DNA of 36,796 nt, taken from Collinsella sp. (lineage in GTDB: Bacteria > Actinomycetota > Coriobacteriia > Coriobacteriales > Coriobacteriaceae). The notes beneath the pieces were generated by a model that saw only the letters and a list, made by a program, of their open reading frames with translations, ran no database searches and had not been told where the DNA came from. The translations under genes and the position numbers were made by a program. The first letter of the stretch is position 1. Every line of letters starts with the position of its first letter. Shown piece after piece: positions 14,912-23,177 of this stretch. The stretch spans positions 1 through 36,796 of the forward strand of contig JAUMPM010000031.1 in the NCBI GenBank assembly GCA_031294825.1, written 5' to 3'.

Positions 14912-16423
14912 TTATCGATAGGAAACGCTCTGCTGGGAATCCTTGACGACTACGTCGTGGGCGCCGCCTTCGACGATCGAGGTTGAGCTCACCAGGGTCA
15001 GGCGTGCCTTTTCCTGGAGCTCGGGAATCGAGAGGGCGCCGCAGTTGCACATCGTGGACTTGACCTTGTAGAGCGTGCCACCCACGCCGTCCTTGAGGGA
15101 ACCGGCGTAGGGAACGTAGGAATCGACGCCCTCGACGAAGCTGAGCTTCGCGGCGCCGCCCAGGTCGTAGCGCTGCCAGTTGCGGGCACGCGCGGAACCC
15201 TCGCCCCAGTATTCCTTCATGTACTGACCGTTCACGTTGACGCGCTCGGTCGGGCTCTCGTCGAAGCGAGCGAAGTAACGGCCCAGCATCATAAAGTCGG
15301 CACCCATGGCAAGGGCGAGCGTCATGTGGTAGTCGTAGACGATGCCGCCGTCGGAGCACACGGGCACGTAGACGCCAGTCTCCTCGTAGTACTCGTCGCG
15401 GGCGCGGCAAACATCGATCAGCGCGGTGGCCTGGCCACGGCCGATGCCCTTGGTCTCACGGGTAATGCAGATGGAACCGCCGCCGATACCGACCTTGATA
15501 AAGTCGGCACCGCAGTCGGCCAGGAAGCGGAAGCCCTCGGCGTCGACAACGTTGCCGGCACCGACCTTGACGTCCTCGCCGTAGTTAGCGCGGATCCACT
15601 CGATGGTGCGCTTCTGCCACTCGCTGAAGCCCTCGGAAGAGTCGATGCACAGGACATCGGCGCCGGCCTCGATGAGCAGCGGCACGCGCTCGGCATAGTC
15701 GCGGGTGTTGATGCCGGCACCGACCATGTAGCGCTTATCGCCGTCGAGCAGCTCGTTGGGGTTGGTCTTATGGCTATCGTAGTCCTTGCGGAAAACGATG
15801 CCCATAAGGTGATCATTGTCGTCGACGATAGGCAGAGCGTTGAGCTTGTTGTCCCAGATGACGTCGTTGGCAACCTTGAGGCTGATGTTCTTGTCGCCCA
15901 CGATGAGCTGCTCACGCGGGGTCATGAACTCGGAGACCTTCGTCTGGTGGTCATCGCGGCTGGGGCGATAGTCACGGCTGGTGACGATGCCAAGGAGCTT
16001 ACCCTTGGGAGTGCCATCGTCGGTGACCGGCATGGTGGAGTGACCGGTCTTCTCCTTGAGCTCGATGACCTGCTCCAGGGTCATGTCGGGGGTCAGCGTG
16101 GAATCAGACTGAACGAAACCAGCCTTGTGATCCTTGACGGCCTTGACCATAGCGGCCTCGGACTCGGCGCTCTGGGAACCGTAAATGAAGGACAGGCCAC
16201 CCTCGGTAGCGAGCGCGACACCCATGTCGACGCCCGAGACGGACTGCATGATGGCGGAAACCATGGGGATGTTCAGGGTGATTGTCGGCTTCTCACCGCG
16301 CTTAAAGCGGGTTAGCGGCGTCTTGAGAGAGACGTTGTTGGGGATGCACTGCGAGGACGAGTAACCAGGGACCAGCAGATACTCCGAAAACGTGTGGGAC
16401 TCACCGGGAAAGAACGTAGCCAT
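14912..16423 (-). CDS. guaB: IMP dehydrogenase, Tritrichomonas-like class
   Basis: Oxidises IMP to XMP with NAD, the committed step to guanine nucleotides. TIM-barrel protein with a CBS pair inserted at about residues 105-220. The catalytic loop reads GIGGGSICITRE with Cys319, instead of the common GPGSICTTR. NWQRYDLGG places Arg418-Tyr419 where the T. foetus enzyme has its catalytic Arg-Tyr, and DSYVPYAG replaces the common GRVPYKG. 503 residues and the ending STSIVEGGAHDVVVKD also fit that class. The ATG follows AAGGAGAAAC. It has its own promoter and its own 3' structures. Confidence 0.95.
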   Translation of the reverse strand: MATFFPGESHTFSEYLLVPGYSSSQCIPNNVSLKTPLTRFKRGEKPTITLNIPMVSAIMQSVSGVDMGVALATEGGLSFIYGSQSAESEAAMVKAVKDHKAGFVQSDSTLTPDMTLEQVIELKEKTGHSTMPVTDDGTPKGKLLGIVTSRDYRPSRDDHQTKVSEFMTPREQLIVGDKNISLKVANDVIWDNKLNALPIVDDNDHLMGIVFRKDYDSHKTNPNELLDGDKRYMVGAGINTRDYAERVPLLIEAGADVLCIDSSEGFSEWQKRTIEWIRANYGEDVKVGAGNVVDAEGFRFLADCGADFIKVGIGGGSICITRETKGIGRGQATALIDVCRARDEYYEETGVYVPVCSDGGIVYDYHMTLALAMGADFMMLGRYFARFDESPTERVNVNGQYMKEYWGEGSARARNWQRYDLGGAAKLSFVEGVDSYVPYAGSLKDGVGGTLYKVKSTMCNCGALSIPELQEKARLTLVSSTSIVEGGAHDVVVKDSQQSVSYR

Positions 16424-16502
16424 GTTTCTCCTTTTTCCATGCGACCGGTCGGCTGCAGGCCTCGTAGGACCCAGCCCAACCTTGGGCGCCCAATACTGGG
16501 GA

Positions 16503-16531
16503 AGTATCTTAACGCACTTTGGCTGCTACAA
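16503..16531 (-). promoter_or_regulatory. Sigma-70 promoter of guaB
   Basis: -35 TTGTAG (16531-16526), 17-base spacer, -10 GATACT (16508-16503), about 80 bases upstream of the guaB ATG. The intervening leader is GC-rich with several short self-complementary stretches. Confidence 0.55.
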
Positions 16532-16607
16532 TGCATGATTTAAGAAGAGCACACGAGGGTTTGACGCAGGCTTTGCGTTTGCCCAGCAAACACTTTAGCG
16601 GGAAGAC

Positions 16608-16961
16608 GTGGAGCGTATGAAGTACAAGACGACGGCAAAGTTGGTCATTCAAGCGTGCGACAAGGATTTGCCGGGCGTGTTCGGCCACGGCTGCGTCTTG
16701 CTGCTGCAGGGTATTGCCCGCGAGCACTCGCTCAACCGCGCCGCCAAGAGCATGGGTATGGCGTATTCCAAGGCCTGGCGCATCGTGAACGAGGCCGAAG
16801 GTCAGCTGGGCTGCAAGCTCATCGAGCGCGACGGCGCGCGCGGATCAACGCTCACGCCGGCCGGCGAGCGTGCCATCGAGGCCTACGAGACGCTGCAGGC
16901 CGACATCAACAACGTCATCGCCACAAAAGCCGACGCCCTCATCGCCAGCATCAAAAAGTAG
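16608..16961 (+). CDS. Winged-HTH regulator, ModE N-terminal / LysR-like
   Basis: A 117-residue protein made of little more than one winged helix-turn-helix: ALREHSLN-type helix (GIAREHSLNRAAKSMGMAYSKAWRIVNEAE), then the wing LGCKLIERDGARGSTLTPAGE. This matches the N-terminal DNA-binding domain of ModE. The C-terminal molybdate-binding domains of true ModE are absent, so a metal response cannot be assumed. The start is GTG at 16608 (GGGAAGAC upstream); ATG at 16617 is an alternative. It is the only complete plus-strand gene, divergent from guaB. Its target is unknown. Confidence 0.85.
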   Translation: MERMKYKTTAKLVIQACDKDLPGVFGHGCVLLLQGIAREHSLNRAAKSMGMAYSKAWRIVNEAEGQLGCKLIERDGARGSTLTPAGERAIEAYETLQADINNVIATKADALIASIKK

Positions 16962-17002
16962 CTAATTTGGGACGGGGCTTTTTTAGCTGCACAACCCCTT
17001 CT

Positions 17003-17077
17003 CATAAGTTGCGGTGAAATAGGGACTGTTTATGCGGTTAAAGCCGTAAATCAATCCCTATTTCACCGCAACTTATG
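17003..17077. repeat. 23-bp perfect inverted repeat between convergent genes
   Basis: Arms 17003-17025 and 17055-17077 are exact reverse complements, with a 29-base loop that can itself fold (CGG/CCG). It lies between the ends of the convergent ModE-like and PLP-fold genes, where it could end both transcripts, although the T-tracts are poor. It may belong to a dispersed palindromic repeat family. Confidence 0.7.
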
Positions 17078-17095
17078 GAGTCGAGGATGATTTAG

Positions 17096-18088
17096 CTAGT
17101 TGCGGAGGGCGTTGTCTAGGGTGGCGGCCACGATCAGGGGGTTGTCGGTGCCGGCGAAGAGGCGGATGGTGCTCCCCTGCTTGCCACGTGGAGCCGAAAG
17201 GCGCGTTGTTGGGCCGCCTGCGGGTGATGTGCGGAATTCATCCGGCAGCATGCTGAAGAATTCGCCCGCGGTGCAGTCCATCAGGTCAAATTCAACTGCC
17301 GGGCCAAAGCCGTGCTCGAGGATTCCCGTTGCAACCGCGTGGTCGGGATGCGAGGTCAGCCCAGGATAGCGCACGCCGTGCACTATCTCGTTCGCGGCCA
17401 AATACTCGGCCAGTGCACGCGCGCGGTCGAAGTGTGCCTGCATGCGGGTGTCGAGCGTATCGAGCCCGTGCTCTAGAACCTCAGCCTCATCGGAGGACAA
17501 GTCGAGTGCGGCCAATCCGCACCCCTCGAGCAGCGCATGCGCGCACTCGGCAGCAGCATCCACACGATGGCGCTTGAGCTGCGAGCGTGCGACCGATACG
17601 GCAACGAGCTTGCGAGGAGCCTTACCGGCGCACACACGGTCGAGTGCTTCAAGCGACAGGACGGCACCCAAACGCAGCGGATCGCACCCAAAGAGGCCAG
17701 CCACGGTGTTATCCACTACGAGCAGCGCATGAGCCTCACGCGCTGCGCGGCCTAACGCACGAAGATCGGGAACGAGCAAACCAAACCCGCCGATAGAGTT
17801 GACGAACCACCACAGGTGCGGCCCCTCGGCATCAAACGAAGCATCAAAGCCCTCGGACGCAGCAGCAAACGCGGCAGCCGACGGCTCCCCCACCATAGCC
17901 ACGTCGCAGGCATCAAAGCCGTGCGCAAACGCATCGGCAAAGTCGTCCGCAAAGGCAACCAGACGATCACCGGGACGCACAATCCCCAACAGAGACAGCG
18001 CCGCCGGCACATGCGGGGTCGCAACAAGACGCGCCTCACGCGAGCCGGCCCTCAAAGCCCAAGCCTCTTCTAGCTGCTGTACATCCAC
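17096..18088 (-). CDS. Cys/Met-metabolism fold-type I protein lacking the PLP lysine
   Basis: Overall it reads as the MetB/MetC family: VDNTVAGLFGCDPLRLGA keeps the Asp that contacts the PLP ring nitrogen, HGLDTLDTRMQAHFDRA and YPGLTSHPDHAVA are the usual central motifs, and STIRLFAGTDNPL is the C-terminal one. At the Schiff-base site the family's HS-x-TK-Y is replaced by LSLEALDRVCAG, with no lysine, and the YGGT-like phosphate loop is missing from the N-terminal part. It may be a pseudoenzyme of unknown role. Start choice: the frame opens at TTG 18112, but AAGGGACGG favours GTG at 18088. ATG at 18106 is possible. Confidence 0.75.
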   Translation of the reverse strand: MDVQQLEEAWALRAGSREARLVATPHVPAALSLLGIVRPGDRLVAFADDFADAFAHGFDACDVAMVGEPSAAAFAAASEGFDASFDAEGPHLWWFVNSIGGFGLLVPDLRALGRAAREAHALLVVDNTVAGLFGCDPLRLGAVLSLEALDRVCAGKAPRKLVAVSVARSQLKRHRVDAAAECAHALLEGCGLAALDLSSDEAEVLEHGLDTLDTRMQAHFDRARALAEYLAANEIVHGVRYPGLTSHPDHAVATGILEHGFGPAVEFDLMDCTAGEFFSMLPDEFRTSPAGGPTTRLSAPRGKQGSTIRLFAGTDNPLIVAATLDNALRN

Positions 18089-18110
18089 AAGGCACCGTCC
18101 CTTCATAAAC

Positions 18111-18146
18111 AAAAACCCACGATGCGGGTGTTCCCCGCATCGTGGG
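18111..18146 (-). terminator. Intrinsic terminator after scrB
   Basis: A perfect 13-bp GC-rich stem (18134-18146 with 18116-18128, 5-nt loop) is followed by TTTTT on the minus strand. It ends the sucrose transcript. A good -10 (TATACT, 18162-18157) lies just upstream, so the same hairpin may also sit in the leader of the next gene. Confidence 0.9.
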
Positions 18147-18184
18147 CAACGGCTGCAGTATAGCGCCGATATGCGACAAATCGC

Positions 18185-19717
18185 CTAGATGTTGAGCGTG
18201 TGATAGTTCACGCTCGCACCCGGAGCGTCAATGGTCACGCCATAGGCCTCGGGATAGATGCGCGTCGAGAATACGAGCGAGCCATCGTTCACAAACACCT
18301 CGACCGACGAGGCATCGCCGACAATGCGAACGTTACGAACCTCGTCGACGGGCTCCCAGCGCACGGTACGCCCGCAGCCGGCAGAAGCGCGACTCTCATC
18401 GGTAAATCGCATCTCAAAGCGCGCGGGCAGTTCGCCCTCGGCGGGCATAAACGCCAGCTTCAGCTCGCCATCAACGATCGCGGTAAACGCGCCGTCGACA
18501 CCGTCGACAACAACGTCAAAGCAGGTATCGTCGGCAACCTCCAACGAGCCCTCCCCCACACGCACCGAGGCATAATGGTGCTCAATCTCGCGCGCCGGCT
18601 GCTGCAGCACCACGCCGCCGGCACCGGCTGTAAGCTCGCGCGGCACCGTCATGCAGTGCTGCCAGCCGCACACCACGGTGGGCGCGTTGCCATAGGTCGG
18701 CTCATCGGGCATGCCCATCCAGCCGATCAAAATGTGGCGACCGTCCTCGGACGTAAACTCCTGCGGAGCATAGAAGTCAAAACCGGCGTCCCACAGGCGG
18801 AACTCGCCCAGCTCATAGGCACCGTCACCACCGGTGATGTCACCCGTTACAGGCAAGTAGCCAGCGGCATACACATTACCGCGGTCCCAACGACCGCCCT
18901 CGAGCCCCTGGGGCGAGAAGGACAGCCATTTCGCCGGTACACCGCCATCCGTCTCAATCTCCAGATACCCCGGGCATTCCCACATAAACCCAAAACGCTC
19001 GGGCGTAGACACACGGCTCTCGAGCTCCCAGCTCAGCATATCGGCCGAGCCGTACACCAAGATCTCGCCCACATCACGACCGGCGCCCTCGCCATGCATG
19101 GCGCAAAAACGGCTCTCGACATGCGGCCCGTCCACGCGACGACGCGCGCCCAGCACCATGTGGTAACGCCCATCATCATCGCGCCACACCTTGGGGTCAC
19201 GCACGTGGCAGGTCAAATCCTCGGGATAATCCTCGGAAGCCAGCACCACGCGCTTTTGGCTAAACGTCTGTCCATCGGCGCTCTCGACATACACGGTATC
19301 GGCGCGACGGCCGGAGTTGACATAGTCAAAGACGCCGTCCGCATCGGGGAGCTTAACGTTGCCGGTATAGAGCACGCGAATGCGACCGTCCTCGACCAAA
19401 GCCGAGCCCGAGTACACGCCATGGCAGTCGAACGGCTCGTCGGGAAGCAGCGGCGCTCCAACATATTCCCAGTTCATAAGGTCGCGGCTTATGGCATGGC
19501 CCCACATCTTGACGCCGCCCTCAACATCAAACGGAGCATATTGAAAATAAGCGTGGAACACGCCGCCCGCCTGGCAAAGACCGTTGGGGTCGTTGAGCCA
19601 ACCCGCCGGCGGCATAATGTGGAAGTGCTGGCCATACGCGCCATGACCGCACTCAGAGGCGGCAGCGTCAACAGCGGCAACCAGCTTTGCAAGGTCGCGA
19701 CCAAGTGCATTAGACAT
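18185..19717 (-). CDS. scrB: GH32 beta-fructofuranosidase (sucrose-6-phosphate hydrolase)
   Basis: Hydrolyses sucrose 6-phosphate to glucose 6-phosphate and fructose in the cytoplasm; the phosphorylated substrate is inferred from the adjacent PTS. GH32 catalytic triad: nucleophile Asp43 in WLNDPNG (40-46), RDPKVW (173-178) for the transition-state Asp, and acid/base Glu247 in WECPG. A C-terminal beta-sandwich follows. There is no signal peptide, in keeping with a cytoplasmic enzyme. 510 residues. The ATG follows AGGA at 8 bases. It lies 107 bases downstream of the EIIBC gene on the same strand. Confidence 0.93.
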   Translation of the reverse strand: MSNALGRDLAKLVAAVDAAASECGHGAYGQHFHIMPPAGWLNDPNGLCQAGGVFHAYFQYAPFDVEGGVKMWGHAISRDLMNWEYVGAPLLPDEPFDCHGVYSGSALVEDGRIRVLYTGNVKLPDADGVFDYVNSGRRADTVYVESADGQTFSQKRVVLASEDYPEDLTCHVRDPKVWRDDDGRYHMVLGARRRVDGPHVESRFCAMHGEGAGRDVGEILVYGSADMLSWELESRVSTPERFGFMWECPGYLEIETDGGVPAKWLSFSPQGLEGGRWDRGNVYAAGYLPVTGDITGGDGAYELGEFRLWDAGFDFYAPQEFTSEDGRHILIGWMGMPDEPTYGNAPTVVCGWQHCMTVPRELTAGAGGVVLQQPAREIEHHYASVRVGEGSLEVADDTCFDVVVDGVDGAFTAIVDGELKLAFMPAEGELPARFEMRFTDESRASAGCGRTVRWEPVDEVRNVRIVGDASSVEVFVNDGSLVFSTRIYPEAYGVTIDAPGASVNYHTLNI

Positions 19718-19779
19718 ATCAAAGTCCTAACGGATCGAAAGTAACAAGGCACCAGAGATCGGTACCAGATACGGGAAAC

Positions 19780-19804
19780 GCCCGCGAGCATACAGCCCGC
19801 GGGC
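19780..19804 (-). terminator. Hairpin between EIIBC and scrB
   Basis: A 7-bp GC-only stem (GCCCGCG/CGCGGGC) with an 11-base loop, followed by GTTT. It is too weak a U-tract for full termination and may instead protect or attenuate the transcript between the two sucrose genes. Confidence 0.35.
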
Positions 19805-19824
19805 ATCCCCTCAATCAAAAGCTC

Positions 19825-21225
19825 TTAGGCCTGCTCGGAAGCCTTGGGCTCGTCCTTGTACAGGACAAACGAGATGGCAAAGGACACGACCGCGGCAACC
19901 GCAAACATGATCGCGTACTGCACGGGCTGGGCCAGGCACAGCAGGATACCGAAGATACCGGTAACGCCGGTGCCGGAAGCAGCAAGCGAGGTGAGCGCGC
20001 AGACCAGGGCACCGCAACCGCCGCCGATGCAGCCGGCGATGAAGGGCTTAAAGAAGCGCAGGTTCACACCAAAGATGGCCGGCTCGGTAATGCCCATGAA
20101 GGCGGACAGAGCCGAAGGAAGCGCCAAGCCCTTGATCTTGGCATCGCGGGTCTTAAAGGCAACGGCGAGCGCGGCGCCACCCTGAGCGATGTTGGCAGCG
20201 CTGGCGATGGGCAGCCAGTAGGTCACACCGTACTGGGCGAGCTGGCCCAGGTCGATGGCGGTGTACATCTGGTGGATACCGGTAACGACCGTGGGGGCAT
20301 AGAAGAGGCCGACGATAAAGGAACCGATGCCGAAAGGCAGGGTCAGCAGGGCCTGGATCAGACCGAGGATGGCATTCTCGGCCCAGACGAAGATGGGGCC
20401 GACGGCAACGAGCGTCACGAGCACGGTCACGAACACCGAGACAAGCGGGGTCACAAAGAGGTCGAACATCTCGGGAACGATCTTGTGCAGGCGCTTCTCG
20501 AGGAAGGCCAGAATGGCGCAGGCGATGACGATGGGGATCACATGGCCCTGATAGCCGACCCACTCAAAGCTGTACACGCCGGGAATGACGGTGACCATGG
20601 TCTGAACGCCCTCGGAGGCAACCGTGTAGGCGCTCTGCAGCGAGGAGTTGATAAACGCACCGCCGACGACGGCACCCAGGTACGGATTGGCGCCAAAGGC
20701 CTTAGCCGCGGAGTAGCCGATCAGGATCTGCAGAATGCCAAAGGACGTGCCCGAGACCAGGTCGGCGATCTTGTAGATAAAGTTATTAGTGTCAAGCGCG
20801 ATAAAGCCGTTGGAGGCCATAAAGTTGAGGGCGCTCATAATGCCAAGCAGCAGGCCCGAAGCCACGATGGCGGGGATGATGGGGACAAAGACATCGCCGA
20901 GCACCTTAATGGCACGCATAAAGATGTTCTGCTGCTGCGCCGCGGCCTCCTTAACCTCGGCCTTGGTGGCAGCCTCGACGCCGCTGAGCGCGATGAACTC
21001 CTCGTAGACCTTGTTGACGGTGCCGGTGCCAAAAATAATCTGGAGCTGGCCCTGGGCCTCAAAGACGCCCTTAGCGCCGTCGATATTCTCGAGAGCCTCC
21101 TTGTCAACCTTGGCGTTATCGGCAATCACCAGGCGCAAACGCGTGGCGCAATGCGCGGCAGAGACGACGTTGTCGGCGCCACCGATGTTGTCGAGCACCT
21201 CTTGGGCTGATTTGCGGTAGTCCAT
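19825..21225 (-). CDS. scrA: PTS sucrose-type EIIBC permease
   Basis: Membrane transporter that imports and phosphorylates sucrose. EIIB domain first (about 1-85) with the phospho-cysteine Cys26 in AAHCATRLRLV; then the EIIC domain, a multi-span channel with the conserved PAIVASGLLLGI and the substrate motif GITEPAIFGVNLRF. No EIIA domain is fused at the C-terminus (…YKDEPKASEQA), so an EIIA must come from elsewhere. The open frame reaches 21258, but GGAGGAAAGGGAAG fixes the ATG at 21225 (MDYRKSAQEV). Two LacI-type operators lie upstream. Sucrose specificity is inferred from SacP-like sequence and the scrB neighbour. Confidence 0.92.
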   Translation of the reverse strand: MDYRKSAQEVLDNIGGADNVVSAAHCATRLRLVIADNAKVDKEALENIDGAKGVFEAQGQLQIIFGTGTVNKVYEEFIALSGVEAATKAEVKEAAAQQQNIFMRAIKVLGDVFVPIIPAIVASGLLLGIMSALNFMASNGFIALDTNNFIYKIADLVSGTSFGILQILIGYSAAKAFGANPYLGAVVGGAFINSSLQSAYTVASEGVQTMVTVIPGVYSFEWVGYQGHVIPIVIACAILAFLEKRLHKIVPEMFDLFVTPLVSVFVTVLVTLVAVGPIFVWAENAILGLIQALLTLPFGIGSFIVGLFYAPTVVTGIHQMYTAIDLGQLAQYGVTYWLPIASAANIAQGGAALAVAFKTRDAKIKGLALPSALSAFMGITEPAIFGVNLRFFKPFIAGCIGGGCGALVCALTSLAASGTGVTGIFGILLCLAQPVQYAIMFAVAAVVSFAISFVLYKDEPKASEQA

Positions 21226-21280
21226 GACTTCCCTTTCCTCCAACGGGCGCATGTGCACCCGGCCATCTTTGACACTTACA

Positions 21281-21321
21281 CTGTAATCGTTTTCAGTTTC
21301 ATATGTCTGTAATCGTTTTCA
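21281..21321 (-). promoter_or_regulatory. Two LacI-type operators before the sucrose PTS gene
   Basis: The 15-base sequence CTGTAATCGTTTTCA (plus strand) occurs at 21281-21295 and again at 21307-21321, in the same orientation and 26 bases apart. Each carries the central CG with imperfect dyad symmetry typical of LacI-family operators. A weak promoter (-35 CAGACA, 18 bases, -10 TACAGT on minus) would be covered by both. The LacI-family gene next door is the obvious binder. Confidence 0.65.
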
Positions 21322-21408
21322 TAGCAGGATGAACGGTAGGAATAAGCCGGCGAATGGTGGTTTTAAGGCAAAACAGGAGGTCTCAGAGGCGGGCAGACGT
21401 GCCAAAGC

Positions 21409-22389
21409 CTAGACATTCATAAGCTGATGGCCGAGCTTGAGCGTCTTTAGACCACTCTCCCCCTCCACGCCATCGAGCGTGTTGAGCAACATATTGGTCG
21501 CTTCAACGCCGCTGGTCAGGTAGCCGTAATGCACGGTGGGAATGCCGCCCGTCAGCGCGCGCAAAAATGCGTTGTCGCCAAAACCGCTCACGCGACGCAT
21601 GCCCTCGCCCATACCACGTACCTCGTCAAGAGCGCGCAGGGCACCGGCCGCCATAGTGTCGGTCGCGCACGCGATAAACGAAACATCGGGGACATCGGCA
21701 AGCAGCTCGCGCGCAGCGCGATAGCCCGAGTCAAGAGTAAAGGATCCCTGCCGAATCAGGCTCGGATCAAGCACCACGCCCGCGGCGCGCAAGCCGGCCT
21801 CAAAACCGCGACGACGGTCGAAACCGGCTGCGCGGTCCTCTTCGGTAACTCCAATGTAGGCGATCTTGCCGTCCACGCGACCCGCAAGCGCACGGCCCAG
21901 CTCAAAAGCGGCTTCGCAATCGTCGTGATACACGCACGCCGCGCCCTCGACATGTTGACCGATCAGCACAATGGGCACGCGGCACGACTCAATCGCCCGA
22001 CGGTGCTCGTCGGTAATCATGGTTGCCACCAACACAATGCCGTCAACCGGGTGGTTTTGGAATAAATCGAGGTATTCGAGCTCACGATCGGCCGCGTTGT
22101 CGGTGTTGGCAAGCAGCATCTGGTAGCCACGACGACCGAGCACCTGGCCAATGCCGGCAGTAATGCGGCTCACGGATTCCGAGTTGATCTTGGGGACGAT
22201 GACGCCGATGAGCTTGGTGGAACCGGTGCGCAGCGCGCGAGCCTGGCTGGACCGCACGTATCCTGTCAGCTCAATCGCTTTCTTAATGCGCTCGGCCTTG
22301 TCCGCCGATATGTATCCACCGTTGAGGTAGCGCGAGACGGCGGCGCTCGAAACGCCCGCCAGCTCGGCCACATCTTTCATCTTTACCAC
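21409..22389 (-). CDS. LacI-family transcriptional regulator of the sucrose genes
   Basis: N-terminal LacI helix-turn-helix and hinge (MKDVAELAGVSSAAVSRYLNGG, residues 4-25; then ARALRTGSTKLIGVIVP) followed by a periplasmic-binding-protein-like effector domain ending in …TLKLGHQLMNV. It probably represses scrA-scrB and releases with a sucrose-derived ligand. The frame is open to ATG 22422, but that start overlaps a LacI-type operator and lies at the predicted transcription start; AGGGG five bases before GTG 22389 makes GTG the better choice. ATG at 22380 is possible. Confidence 0.88.
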   Translation of the reverse strand: MVKMKDVAELAGVSSAAVSRYLNGGYISADKAERIKKAIELTGYVRSSQARALRTGSTKLIGVIVPKINSESVSRITAGIGQVLGRRGYQMLLANTDNAADRELEYLDLFQNHPVDGIVLVATMITDEHRRAIESCRVPIVLIGQHVEGAACVYHDDCEAAFELGRALAGRVDGKIAYIGVTEEDRAAGFDRRRGFEAGLRAAGVVLDPSLIRQGSFTLDSGYRAARELLADVPDVSFIACATDTMAAGALRALDEVRGMGEGMRRVSGFGDNAFLRALTGGIPTVHYGYLTSGVEATNMLLNTLDGVEGESGLKTLKLGHQLMNV

Positions 22390-22404
22390 GAGCACCCCTG
22401 TCAT

Positions 22405-22426
22405 TGAAATCGCTTTCACCATGATA
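22405..22426 (-). promoter_or_regulatory. LacI-regulator promoter -10 with overlapping operator
   Basis: -10 TATCAT (22426-22421) is followed by TGAAAGCGATTTCA (22418-22405), a near-palindromic LacI/cre-type operator that would cover the transcription start near 22413. No good -35 was seen. The arrangement suggests autorepression. A catabolite-repression site (cre) is an alternative reading. Confidence 0.5.
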
Positions 22427-22435
22427 CCTGTTCGT

Positions 22436-22459
22436 TCCGGCGTTCTGACGAACGCCGGA
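22436..22459. terminator. Hairpin after the Pel operon
   Basis: A perfect 10-bp stem (TCCGGCGTTC with GAACGCCGGA) and 4-base loop lie 49 bases after the DUF4956 stop. There is no T-run on either side, so it may be a Rho-dependent end or an RNA-stabilising hairpin. Confidence 0.4.
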
Positions 22460-22508
22460 CTGCTCGACGCTGCGCGGGCATCTGCCGGGCGATCTGCTCG
22501 CTAGGGTT

Positions 22509-23174
22509 CTAGCCGTGATATTCGCCGTTGTATTGGATCAACGTTAGGTCTTCCACGCCGTCGAGTGCACGAATGGCGTCAGCATAGGGCATATCCACAC
22601 CGTCAGAGAATACCTCAACGGCCATCTCGACTTTGTCGCCGCGCATGGTCTTGGACTTAACGGTGAACTTGGTGCGGCCAAATGCACGCACGATATCGTC
22701 GCCGGTTGTCTGGCCCGTGTAGTGAATGACCATCATGTACACACGCGACTTGTCCTGGTGGCTCGCAAAGCTGGCGATCATCACCACGATCACCACCGCA
22801 GTGAGCCCCACGAGCGCATACATGCCGGCGCCGGCCGTAATGCCCGTGGTAATGGCCCAAAACAGATACAGCAGGTCGAGCGGGTCCTTGACCGCCGTAC
22901 GATAGCGGACGATTGACAGAGCACCGACCATACCGAGCGAGATGACCACGTTGGTCGAGATCGCAAGCGTGACCATGCAGGTGAGCACGCACATGCCCAC
23001 GAGCGTCACGGCAAAGCTGCGCGAATACACCACGCCGGTAAAAAAGCGCTTGTACACGTAATAGATCAGGATGCCCATGGCGAGCGCCACGAGCAGCGAA
23101 AGGCCGATCTTGGCAGGGTCGACCTTGCCAAACGCCTCCAAGACGGAGTTCTTAAAAAAGTCCCTGGTGCTCAT
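22509..23174 (-). CDS. DUF4956 membrane protein
   Basis: A 221-residue protein with about four membrane segments in the first 135 residues (roughly 24-41, 52-72, 75-92 and 104-133), including the family's conserved core MVGALSIVRYRTAVKDPLDLLYLFWAI, and a soluble C-terminal domain (about 140-221). DUF4956 proteins are commonly found beside VTC-domain and CotH proteins; their function is not established. Here it is the last gene of the Pel operon, 3 bases after the VTC gene, which points to a membrane partner of that enzyme. Confidence 0.85.
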   Translation of the reverse strand: MSTRDFFKNSVLEAFGKVDPAKIGLSLLVALAMGILIYYVYKRFFTGVVYSRSFAVTLVGMCVLTCMVTLAISTNVVISLGMVGALSIVRYRTAVKDPLDLLYLFWAITTGITAGAGMYALVGLTAVVIVVMIASFASHQDKSRVYMMVIHYTGQTTGDDIVRAFGRTKFTVKSKTMRGDKVEMAVEVFSDGVDMPYADAIRALDGVEDLTLIQYNGEYHG

Positions 23175-23177
23175 GGT

